Below the pieces are notes generated by a model that was not told where the DNA came from, made no database searches, and saw nothing but the letters and a program-made list of their open reading frames with translations. A program made the translations under genes and the position numbers. From an uncultured Clostridia bacterium (GTDB lineage Bacteria; Bacillota; Clostridia; Christensenellales; Borkfalkiaceae), in assembly GCA_934271275.1 (NCBI GenBank), contig CAKQRD010000010.1:1-64000 (forward strand): 64,000 nucleotides of DNA, read 5' to 3'. Below are positions 15,180-21,578 of this stretch, piece after piece (positions within the stretch are counted from its first letter, which is position 1; every line of letters starts with the position of its first letter).

Positions 15180-15193
15180 GGAGGTAAAAAGTA

Positions 15194-15880
15194 ATGAAAC
15201 ACGGTAAAAAATATATAGAAAGTGCAAAAACCATAGATTCCGCTAAACTTTACGAAGCGGACGAAGCGATAGGTCTCGTGCTTGATTCGGCAAAAGCGAA
15301 GTTTGACGAAACGGTAGAACTTCACGTTCGTTTGGGCGTAGATCCCAAGCAGGCGGATCAGCAAGTGAGAGGCGTTATCGTTCTCCCCAACGGAACGGGT
15401 AAAGACGTTAAAGTCCTCGTTCTCGCAAAGGGCGAAAAAGCGGACGAAGCGAAGGCTGCGGGCGCGGATTTCGTCGGCGCGGAAGACATGATTCAGAAAA
15501 TTCAGTCCGAAAACTGGTTCGATTACGACGTTATCATAACCACCCCCGATATGATGGGACTCGTCGGTCGTATCGGTAAGGTTTTAGGTCCTAAAGGACT
15601 TATGCCTAACCCGAAGTCCGGCACGGTTACGATGGACGTTGCCAAGGCTATCAAAGATACCAAAGCAGGTAAGGTAGAATACAGGCTCGACAAGAACGCG
15701 ATTATCCATTGCGCTATCGGCAAAAAGAGCTTCGGCAAAGAAAAAATCAGAGAGAACTACGACGCGCTTATGGAAGCCATCGTTAAAGCAAAACCTGCCG
15801 CGGCGAAAGGCCTTTATATAAGAAGCGTATCTCTTGCAAGCACTATGGGCCCCGGCGTTAAAATTGCCGCTAAAATTTAG
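15194..15880 (+). CDS. rplA: Ribosomal protein uL1
   Basis: 228-residue L1-stalk protein. Diagnostic segments are VELHVRLGVDPKQADQQVRG, GRIGKVLGPKGLMPNPKSGT and the C-terminal SLASTMGPGVKI. In many bacteria L1 also represses its own operon by binding the mRNA leader, which suits the paired elements upstream. AGGAGG lies before the ATG. Confidence 0.97.
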   Translation: MKHGKKYIESAKTIDSAKLYEADEAIGLVLDSAKAKFDETVELHVRLGVDPKQADQQVRGVIVLPNGTGKDVKVLVLAKGEKADEAKAAGADFVGAEDMIQKIQSENWFDYDVIITTPDMMGLVGRIGKVLGPKGLMPNPKSGTVTMDVAKAIKDTKAGKVEYRLDKNAIIHCAIGKKSFGKEKIRENYDALMEAIVKAKPAAAKGLYIRSVSLASTMGPGVKIAAKI

Positions 15881-15909
15881 TTGACAAACGCCTTTATAAG
15901 CAGTATAAT
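15881..15909 (+). promoter_or_regulatory. Promoter of rplJ-rplL
   Basis: TTGACA at 15881-15886, a 17-bp spacer, and TATAAT at 15904-15909. It is a perfect consensus that begins right after the rplA stop codon. Confidence 0.92.
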
Positions 15910-15924
15910 AACAAAGTAAAAAAT

Positions 15925-16062
15925 ATTTTTAGCCCAAGACAGTAGGTTTTTAATATGCGGCTTCGCCGCAATCCCACCGAGGCGGAATAGATAAAAGGCT
16001 TTTATATTAACGTGTAAAATTGTCCTTGCATTCCGTTTTCGGCGTGCAAGGGCTTTTTATCA
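15925..16062 (+). promoter_or_regulatory. L10(L12)4 ribosomal protein leader with attenuator
   Basis: The segments CCCAAGACAGTAGG and ATCCCACCGAGGCGG match the conserved kink-turn region of the L10 leader family, to which the L10(L12)4 complex binds. A hairpin CGGCTTCGCCG lies between them. Downstream, CCTTGCA (16024-16030) and TGCAAGG (16045-16051) with CTTTTT form a terminator. Excess L10-L12 is expected to favour termination before rplJ. Confidence 0.85.
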
Positions 16063-16080
16063 AAACAAGGAGGTAAACAA

Positions 16081-16605
16081 ATGTCGGCAAATTTTGAAGC
16101 GAAAAAACTCGTTGTAGAAGACATTAAAAGCAAAATCCAAGCGGCTAAATCCGTCGTGTTCGTAAAATTCGTCGGACTCACCGTTGCAGAAGACACCGAA
16201 CTCCGTAAAGAATTCCGTAAAAACAACGTCGAATATAAGGTTCTTAAAAACACCCTTATCAAACGTGCGTTCAACGACCTCGGAATCACTTCTTTCGACG
16301 AAGAACTGAACGGTCCTACGTCGGTAGCGTTCGGAGCAGACGAAACCGCGGCGGCGAAAGTTATCGTCGATGCGGCAAAAAAATACGAGAACAAGGTTGC
16401 GGTCAAATGCGCGTACGTCGAGAACGAAAAAATCGACGAGAACGGCGTTAAAGCACTCGCGGCAATGCCCTCGAAGGAAGAACTTATCGCAAAAATGCTC
16501 GGCTCTTTGCAAGCGCCTATCACGAATTTCGTGGGCGTGCTTTCCGCAATGCCGAGAAGCCTCGTTATTGCGCTTAACGCAGTGGCGGAGAAAAAGGCAC
16601 AATAA
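16081..16605 (+). CDS. rplJ: Ribosomal protein uL10
   Basis: 174-residue stalk base protein that carries the L7/L12 dimers. The N-terminal rRNA-binding domain includes SVVFVKFVGLTVAEDTELRK and YKVLKNTLIKRAF; the C-terminal helix for L12 binding ends NAVAEKKAQ. AAGGAGG precedes the ATG. It is controlled by the L10 leader upstream and followed 71 bp later by rplL. Confidence 0.97.
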   Translation: MSANFEAKKLVVEDIKSKIQAAKSVVFVKFVGLTVAEDTELRKEFRKNNVEYKVLKNTLIKRAFNDLGITSFDEELNGPTSVAFGADETAAAKVIVDAAKKYENKVAVKCAYVENEKIDENGVKALAAMPSKEELIAKMLGSLQAPITNFVGVLSAMPRSLVIALNAVAEKKAQ

Positions 16606-16676
16606 TTTATCGGGCAAGTGCCGCCCGAAAAAAACAAAAAAATTTAATTTAAAAAGGATCTATGGAGGATAAAACA

Positions 16677-17051
16677 ATGGCAGACATTCAGAAAATGTTA
16701 GAAGAAGTAAAAGGTATGACGGTATTAGAGCTTAACGAACTCGTTAAGGCTCTTGAAGAGGAATTCGGCGTAAGCGCGGCTGCTCCCGTAGCGGTTGCTG
16801 CTGCGGCGGCTCCTGCTGCGGCTGCACCCGCTGCGGAAGAAAAGACCGAGTTCAAGGTTTCCATCAAAGAAATCGGCGACAAGAAAATCGACGTAATCAA
16901 AGCGGTAAGAGAATTCACCACTTTGGGACTCGGCGAAGCGAAAGCTCTCGTAGAAGCGAAGGGCGTAATCAAAGAGAACGCTACGAAAGAAGAAGCGGAC
17001 AAGATGATCGCGCGTTTCAAAGAAGCGGGCGCGACCGTTGTTGCGGAGTAA
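16677..17051 (+). CDS. rplL: Ribosomal protein bL12 (L7/L12)
   Basis: 124-residue stalk protein that recruits translation GTPases. The N-terminal dimer domain, an Ala/Pro hinge (AAAPAAAAPAAEEK, about 48-62) and the C-terminal domain with KIDVIKAVREFTTLGLGEAKALVE are all present. The start at 16677 follows GGAGGAT by 6 nt; the ATG at 16662 lies inside the ribosome site region and was rejected. In most Firmicutes rpoB follows closely, but here about 4.5 kb intervene. Confidence 0.97.
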   Translation: MADIQKMLEEVKGMTVLELNELVKALEEEFGVSAAAPVAVAAAAAPAAAAPAAEEKTEFKVSIKEIGDKKIDVIKAVREFTTLGLGEAKALVEAKGVIKENATKEEADKMIARFKEAGATVVAE

Positions 17052-17070
17052 TTTCTTTCGGGAAACGAAA

Positions 17071-17126
17071 AACCAAAAAAGAAAAAACCGAGGAGAGGCG
17101 AAGTCCTTTCTTCGGTTTTTTTGGTT
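17071..17126 (+). terminator. Terminator of the rplJL operon
   Basis: AACCAAAAAAG...AAACCGA and TCGGTTTTTTTGGTT form a long A:T-flanked hairpin with CCGA/TCGG at its core and a T run. It ends the operon before the inserted genes. Confidence 0.8.
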
Positions 17127-17198
17127 ATGACGGCGAGATTTTAAATTTTTGCCGTTTAGTTGCGAGAAAGTAGATTGTATTTTTATACCTGTTATAGC

Positions 17199-17227
17199 TT
17201 GACTATTCATTGAAAAAGTGATATAAT
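17199..17227 (+). promoter_or_regulatory. Promoter of the structured RNA
   Basis: TTGACT at 17199-17204, a 17-bp spacer, and TATAAT at 17222-17227. The expected start, 6-7 bp later, is the first base of the outer RNA stem at 17234. Confidence 0.85.
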
Positions 17228-17233
17228 CATAAT

Positions 17234-17448
17234 GCCAAACAAACTAAACACAAGGTCAGAGGGTATATTTTTTTCTTTTTTAGGGATATTTGTGCCTTTT
17301 TTGGACAATACTTTTTGTGATGAATTTGATAAAATGCAGATTCAGTACGAGAAAGAGTATTGTCATATACCCGATCTGTATATAGTTTGTTTGGCGACGA
17401 CTTGAATTTGCGTTTTTGTGCGCTGATTTCGGTCGGCGCACTTTTTTA
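17234..17448 (+). ncRNA. Unidentified highly structured RNA ending in a terminator
   Basis: Nested stems can be read directly. A: GCCAAACAAACTA (17234-17246) with TAGTTTGTTTGGC (17383-17395), 13 bp. B: CAGAGGGTATAT (17257-17268) with ATATACCC-TCTG (17365-17378), 12 bp with a 2-nt bulge. C: GACAATACTTTTT (17304-17316) with 17352-17364, 13 bp with one G:U, stacked on B. D: GAATTTG with CAGATTC (17322-17343), 7 bp with an 8-nt loop. A 35-nt U-rich strand separates B and C on one side only. E: a 9-bp GC-rich hairpin at 17418-17441 with six U. The ribosome site of the next gene follows at 17453. I do not recognise the family. It could be a riboswitch-like attenuator or a free small RNA. It has retron-like end pairing but no reverse transcriptase nearby. 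Confidence 0.75.
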
Positions 17449-17467
17449 TTTTACGGAGGTACGGGAT

Positions 17468-18622
17468 ATGGGATATGAAGCAAGGCGTAAAAAGGTTTTA
17501 GAGGACACTAACTGCATAAACGACAAGGCAAAGCAAAACCTTACGGAAACGCAGCATGAATTGTGGCAGAAGCAGGTTGAGGAGAAAATGAAGGCTTTTA
17601 ACGCAAAAGAGGCGGCAAAGACGGATAAGATGTATTTATTTTATAGCATCATATATGTGTTGTGTATTTTGCTTGCGATTTCAGCCGTTATTGTAGGCGT
17701 ATTTTTTATATTGCGCAACATAGAACTTTTGGGTGCCATTATTATCGCGCTTTTGATGGTAGAGCCAATTTTTATTGTATATGTTTATGCTGCAAATTGT
17801 TCAAGAAAAGAGGTTGTTACTATGATAAACTCGGAACAAGAAATAAAAATAAAGGAAGAGGTGTTTGCGCAAATCATAGAAGGGAAACTTATAGTAGAGG
17901 AGAATTATTTAAACGATGAGACTGTTGTGGTTGAAGAAATAGTAGAAAATGATGCCGCACATTTAGTGCGGAATTTAAAAGACGAAATCGAGAGGAACAA
18001 AAAATGTGAAAAAATTTATAACGAATTAAAGAAATACCAACTTTTAAAACTGTTTGGTAAAATATTGACCACACTTTCGTTGATTTGTTTATTTTGTATC
18101 CCTGTTATTAAGAGCGCAACAGGAGAAGTAGTTAGTCTTTTGAATTGTCTTTTCGACAAAAAGGATAACCAAATTTTAACGGAAGTTATAAAGGAGGCTT
18201 TTGAATTAGAAAATAAAATTCATATAATTTCGGTTTTCATTGTGATAATGTCATGTTTAGTATGTTTAATCGAAATTACAAGTCCGCCGCTATATGATTT
18301 ATATATTGTTGTTTTTAAAATGACAAAAATGAAAATCAATATTCGTAAAAGGTTTGAGGAGATAGACAAAAATAAAAAAAGTAAACGTTATCCTAATTTT
18401 TTTGTTTTGAATTTGGTGTTTAGAATAGTTGTTATATTTTCAATATATTTTGGTTTTTTTCACGTTCCCCGCAATTTAGAAGAGAATCCTTTGATCGAGG
18501 TTAGCTATTTGCCGTTTATACTATGTTTAGTGCTATATATAATAGGTTCTGCTTGTTCAACTAAGGCTGACTATATGTTAAAGAAAAGCGACAATGTTAA
18601 GAGGATGGACAACTATTTATAA
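17468..18622 (+). CDS. Unrecognised multi-pass membrane protein
   Basis: 384 residues with six probable membrane helices: a pair at about 52-108 (LFYSIIYVLCILLAISAVIV, then LGAIIIALLMVEPIFIVYVY), then about 215-240, 265-290, 325-350 and 355-372. A charged cytoplasmic loop between pairs one and two is glutamate-rich (VVVEEIVENDAAHLVRNLKDEIERNKK) and may be coiled coil. I recognise no catalytic motif. The start at 17468 has CGGAGGT 8 nt upstream; the longer frame from 17360 runs through the structured RNA and was rejected. Codon use is clearly AT-richer than in the ribosomal genes around it, suggesting acquisition. Its 3' end abuts a truncated gene tail. Function unknown; expression is probably tied to the RNA before it. 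Confidence 0.8.
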   Translation: MGYEARRKKVLEDTNCINDKAKQNLTETQHELWQKQVEEKMKAFNAKEAAKTDKMYLFYSIIYVLCILLAISAVIVGVFFILRNIELLGAIIIALLMVEPIFIVYVYAANCSRKEVVTMINSEQEIKIKEEVFAQIIEGKLIVEENYLNDETVVVEEIVENDAAHLVRNLKDEIERNKKCEKIYNELKKYQLLKLFGKILTTLSLICLFCIPVIKSATGEVVSLLNCLFDKKDNQILTEVIKEAFELENKIHIISVFIVIMSCLVCLIEITSPPLYDLYIVVFKMTKMKINIRKRFEEIDKNKKSKRYPNFFVLNLVFRIVVIFSIYFGFFHVPRNLEENPLIEVSYLPFILCLVLYIIGSACSTKADYMLKKSDNVKRMDNYL

Positions 18623-18708
18623 CGACAGAATCCGTATGCGAAGAGGATTTGACGTGGTATAATATTACCGTTCATTACGCGGACGGGGCGATTAAAAAAG
18701 AAAAATAA
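18610..18708 (+). pseudogene. Truncated 3' tail of a lost gene
   Basis: Directly after the membrane-protein stop, and overlapping its end in another frame, about 30 codons read TTESVCEEDLTWYNITVHYA then DGAIKKEK and stop at 18706-18708. There is no start codon or ribosome site. Codon use (GCG, GAC, GGG) resembles the host genes rather than the AT-rich gene before it. It looks like the end of a resident gene cut off by the insertion. Confidence 0.5.
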
Positions 18709-18713
18709 CTATA

Positions 18714-18744
18714 AAGGAGCGTTCGTCGAACGCTCCTTTTTTAT
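18714..18744. terminator. Bidirectional terminator
   Basis: AAAGGAGCGTTC, a 3-nt loop and GAACGCTCCTTTTTT form a perfect 11-bp stem. A and T runs on both sides allow it to serve the plus-strand gene tail and the minus-strand phosphatase gene. Confidence 0.85.
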
Positions 18745-18764
18745 GCCGAAAAATCTTTAACTTT

Positions 18765-19451
18765 TTATACCCTGTCGCCGTTGCCGTAAACTTCCGCAAA
18801 CCGCGCCGAAAAGGACGGTTCTTCGTTTCCCGCGTATAAATGCGACAAATCCCCGAACGATAAAAGCCTGAAAATCGCTTTTCCCTCTTCCCGTTCTTCG
18901 GTTACGAGCGTCGTGACGGACGTCGGCAACGCGCAAAAGCTTTGGAAAAATATATACGGCGAAACGTTCAGAAGATACGACAAAATAACGCATTCCGCCC
19001 CGTAATGACAAAACAATGCGACCGTGTCGTAAGAGGGCGCGAAGGCTTCGTACAGCGCACCGTTTTTCTTGTATCCGTGTTTAAAAAGTATTTCGTCTAA
19101 ACCTTTGCGCAAAGCCTCGTATCTCGCGGAAACTTCGGGGGTAGAGAAAGGCGTTTCTTTAAGCCAGTTTTTACCCTCGTAAAGTTCTTTGTTTTTCTCG
19201 TATTCGGAAGGCATTCTGTCCCACAGATAGCAAAATTCCTGCAACCATTCGCGCTCGTTTTTCACGACGTTTTTGTTTTTCAGCGCGATTTCCGCCGTAA
19301 GCTTCGCCCGTCCGAGAGGGGAAACGTATACGTCGTCGAGCTTCGTTTTATCTAACTTTTTGCCGAGCAGTGCCGCTTCGACTTTGCCTTTTTCGGTCAG
19401 AGAATCTATTTCGTAATTCGGTTCGCCGTGTCTTATAATCAAAAATTTCAT
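18765..19451 (-). CDS. Histidine phosphatase family protein (phosphoglycerate mutase-like)
   Basis: 228-residue member of the phosphoglycerate mutase/histidine phosphatase clan. The catalytic RHG signature is at residues 7-9 (FLIIRHGEPNY), followed by YVSPLGRAKLTAEIAL, which holds the conserved Arg, and a second active-site histidine in VALFCHYGAECVI. The substrate cannot be told from sequence. The start at 19451 was chosen because the RHG motif follows directly and AAAAAGGT lies upstream; the frame continues to 19565 without family resemblance. It forms a minus-strand group with ispDF and the S4 gene. Confidence 0.88.
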   Translation of the reverse strand: MKFLIIRHGEPNYEIDSLTEKGKVEAALLGKKLDKTKLDDVYVSPLGRAKLTAEIALKNKNVVKNEREWLQEFCYLWDRMPSEYEKNKELYEGKNWLKETPFSTPEVSARYEALRKGLDEILFKHGYKKNGALYEAFAPSYDTVALFCHYGAECVILSYLLNVSPYIFFQSFCALPTSVTTLVTEEREEGKAIFRLLSFGDLSHLYAGNEEPSFSARFAEVYGNGDRV

Positions 19452-19605
19452 AAAGTTAATACCTTTTTCGCTATGTTTCGGCGCGATGCTTTGCCCGTGC
19501 GTTTTTTTGTCGCGAACGCCGAGCGGGAAATCCGCGCGTTTTCGTTGCGAAAGGCAAATAGGCAAACACGCGCGTTTTAATCGTTGCGCTCCATGATTTT
19601 CGTCT

Positions 19606-20829
19606 TTATAATTTTATCAGCGTTGCCGTTGCCGAAACGCAAATTCCCTCTTCTCTGCCGACGAAGCCGAGTCCTTCCAGCGTGGTGGCGGCGATTCCCG
19701 CGTTCCCTTTCGCTATTCCGAGCGCGGCGGCTAAATTTTCGGTAATTTCGGGGATAAACTTTAATAATTTCGGTTTTTCCGCCATAATCGTCGCGGAAAC
19801 GCTCGTAACGGAAAAGCCCTTTTCTCCGACGATTTTAAGCGCGGTTTTAAGAAGCTCTATGCTGTCCGCACCCTCGTACGCGGGATCGGTATCGGGAAAG
19901 TGGTAGCCGATGTCGCGCATTGCCGCCGCGGCAAAAATTGCGTCCGTTATCGCGTGGGATAAAACGTCCGCGTCCGAGTGTCCCAAAAGTCCTTTATCGT
20001 GCGGAATCTCTATGCCGCCCAAAATAAGTTTTCTCCCCGTCACGAGCTTATGGCAATCGAACCCCGTGCCGAAGCGGTATTCGCCCGCACCCGCGCTCGC
20101 ACCCGCACTCGCCGCCGTATGCGTGTCCGAACCCGTCGCACCGCCGAAAACGCCGCCGCGATAATCCGCGCCGCAATACTCCGCGCCGTCCGCCGTATTC
20201 TTAAAATCTTCCTTAAAAGTCAGCTTAACGTTTTCCGTGCTGCCCTTTACGATACGGGGCGGGGCGATGAATTTTGCATAAACTTCGCCGTCGTCGTTGA
20301 AATTTTCTTCGCCTGCGGCGGCGTACGCTTTTTTAATGAGTTCGGTTTTAAAACCTTGCGGAGTCTGCACCGAATACAGCCCGCTTTTGCCGAGGTATTC
20401 CGCGATTTCGCCGTTCTCGGCTCTGCACACCGTGTTGCGGCTTTCTTCCGCGACTATCCCGCTCCCGAACTTATCCGCGCTTTTTGCGCAATTTTCGATA
20501 ATTTCCGCCGAAACGAACGGTCTCGCGCCGTCGTGAATCAGGACTATATCGCCCGTGACCACGGCAAGCGCGTTTTTAACGGACGCCGACCGCGTTTTCC
20601 CGCCGAGAACGATTTTTACTTCGCGGGGGAGAATAGCGGAAATTTCCGCCTCGTCCTTTTCGGAAACGGCTACGACGTATTCGTCGATGATTCCGCTTTT
20701 CACAAAAGCAAAAAGAGTGCGTTCCAGAACGGTTTTGCCGTCCGCGCCCTTAAAAAGCAGTTTGTTTTTTTCAAAACCCGCGCGCTCGCCCTTTCCCGCG
20801 GCGGCGATAATCAAAGAAACTTTTTTCAT
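19606..20829 (-). CDS. ispDF: Bifunctional IspD/IspF of the MEP isoprenoid pathway
   Basis: 407-residue fusion. Residues 1-215 are IspD (MEP cytidylyltransferase): LIIAAAGKGERAG is the nucleotide-binding loop and LIHDGARPF the metal/substrate motif. Residues about 250-407 are IspF (MEcPP synthase): GTGFDCHKL gives the metal ligands Asp and His, then LGGIEIPHDKGLLGHSDADV and the C-terminal TTLEGLGFVGREEGI. The linker (about 215-250) is rich in Gly, Ala and Ser. The fusion channels steps three and five of the pathway; it is better known from alpha- and epsilon-proteobacteria but also occurs in some Clostridia. It is located 25 bp downstream of the S4-domain gene. Confidence 0.95.
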   Translation of the reverse strand: MKKVSLIIAAAGKGERAGFEKNKLLFKGADGKTVLERTLFAFVKSGIIDEYVVAVSEKDEAEISAILPREVKIVLGGKTRSASVKNALAVVTGDIVLIHDGARPFVSAEIIENCAKSADKFGSGIVAEESRNTVCRAENGEIAEYLGKSGLYSVQTPQGFKTELIKKAYAAAGEENFNDDGEVYAKFIAPPRIVKGSTENVKLTFKEDFKNTADGAEYCGADYRGGVFGGATGSDTHTAASAGASAGAGEYRFGTGFDCHKLVTGRKLILGGIEIPHDKGLLGHSDADVLSHAITDAIFAAAAMRDIGYHFPDTDPAYEGADSIELLKTALKIVGEKGFSVTSVSATIMAEKPKLLKFIPEITENLAAALGIAKGNAGIAATTLEGLGFVGREEGICVSATATLIKL

Positions 20830-20854
20830 AACTTCTCCCGTAATTCGGGCGCGT

Positions 20855-21100
20855 TCACTCGCTTAAAATCTCGTAAAGCTTGTCGGCGTCCTCTTTTCTT
20901 ACCGTTTCGCGAATATCGAGAACGCGAAGTCTCACCGTGCCGCTGTTAAAGCCCAGCTCCACGACGTCGCCGATATTGACGGGGTGAGCGGGCTTTACGG
21001 ACTTGCCGTTTATTTTCACCCTCCCGCCCGAAGCCGCGTCCGCCGCGAGAGACCGCCTTTTGAGTATTCTTGATACTTTAAGAAACTTGTCTATGCGCAT
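20855..21100 (-). CDS. S4-domain RNA-binding protein, RqcP/Hsp15-like
   Basis: 81 residues made almost entirely of one S4 domain (MRIDKFLKVSRILKRRSLA, AASGGRVKINGKSVKPAHPV, IGDVVEL). This is the size of RqcP (YabO) and its Hsp15 relatives, which bind 50S-peptidyl-tRNA complexes in ribosome quality control. The start at 21100 has GGAGG 8 nt upstream; a longer frame to 21139 is not supported. The RqcP assignment rests on size and family. Confidence 0.85.
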   Translation of the reverse strand: MRIDKFLKVSRILKRRSLAADAASGGRVKINGKSVKPAHPVNIGDVVELGFNSGTVRLRVLDIRETVRKEDADKLYEILSE

Positions 21101-21166
21101 AAAACCTCCGTTGTTAACCGATTTTGCGCTATTTTGCAACTATTTTAAAAAAACGCGGAAAAACGC

Positions 21167-21195
21167 TTGACAATATTTGCAAAATGCTATAAGAT
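21167..21195 (+). promoter_or_regulatory. Promoter of rpoBC
   Basis: TTGACA at 21167-21172 with TAAGAT at 21190-21195 (17-bp spacing). A consensus TATAAT at 21198-21203 is nearby but too far from this -35, so the exact -10 is uncertain. Confidence 0.6.
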
Positions 21196-21203
21196 TGTAT
21201 AAT

Positions 21204-21578
21204 GCCATTATGATAGGTTAGTATCGAATTTTGTCGCTTTTTTCGGGTTGCTTCCGAAAATTCGTCGGGGAAAAACCCGAAAGAAAAATTGCGGTAAAGT
21301 CTCGATAAACGAAAACTCGGCGGCTGACCTTCATAGCGGAAATCGCAAGGCAGTATAAGGGAAAAGGTTTACGGGAAGAAAAAGATTCTTCGTGCGCCGA
21401 AGTTCCTTTTAACGCCTTTCGTAGGTAACGGCTTTAACGAACCTCGAAGCGGAATTTCAAGGCGACGCTGCCTTAAAAACCCGATATTTTGCGATACCGT
21501 TGTTATTATACAACAAAATATCGTGTTTGTAAACCGTCGGCTTATAATTTTTATAATTTTTTAAGGAGAGTGTTTTTA
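21204..21578 (+). other. Long untranslated leader of rpoB
   Basis: About 375 nt without a gene between the promoter and the rpoB ATG. It starts with a 10-12 bp hairpin (CTTTTTTCGGGTT near 21237 with AACCCGAAAG near 21274). It also holds a purine-rich part with AAGGCAGTATAAGGG near 21349 and a late A/T palindrome ATATTTTGCGATACC...AAAATAT. I see no terminator. It may carry polymerase or ribosomal-protein feedback, but I recognise no known leader family. Confidence 0.4.

Noticed and set aside
17208..17222. Spacer 18 of the CRISPR array (12965-12994 minus one unit; at 12899-12928) shares ATTGAAAAAGTGATA with the promoter of the structured RNA
   Set aside because: The 15-nt match is at the PAM-distal side, does not extend to the seed, and is AT-rich. 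It is most likely chance, not self-targeting.
17360..17467. Extended N-terminus for the membrane protein starting at 17360
   Set aside because: This part overlaps the paired stems and the terminator of the structured RNA, while the ATG at 17468 has a proper GGAGG site.
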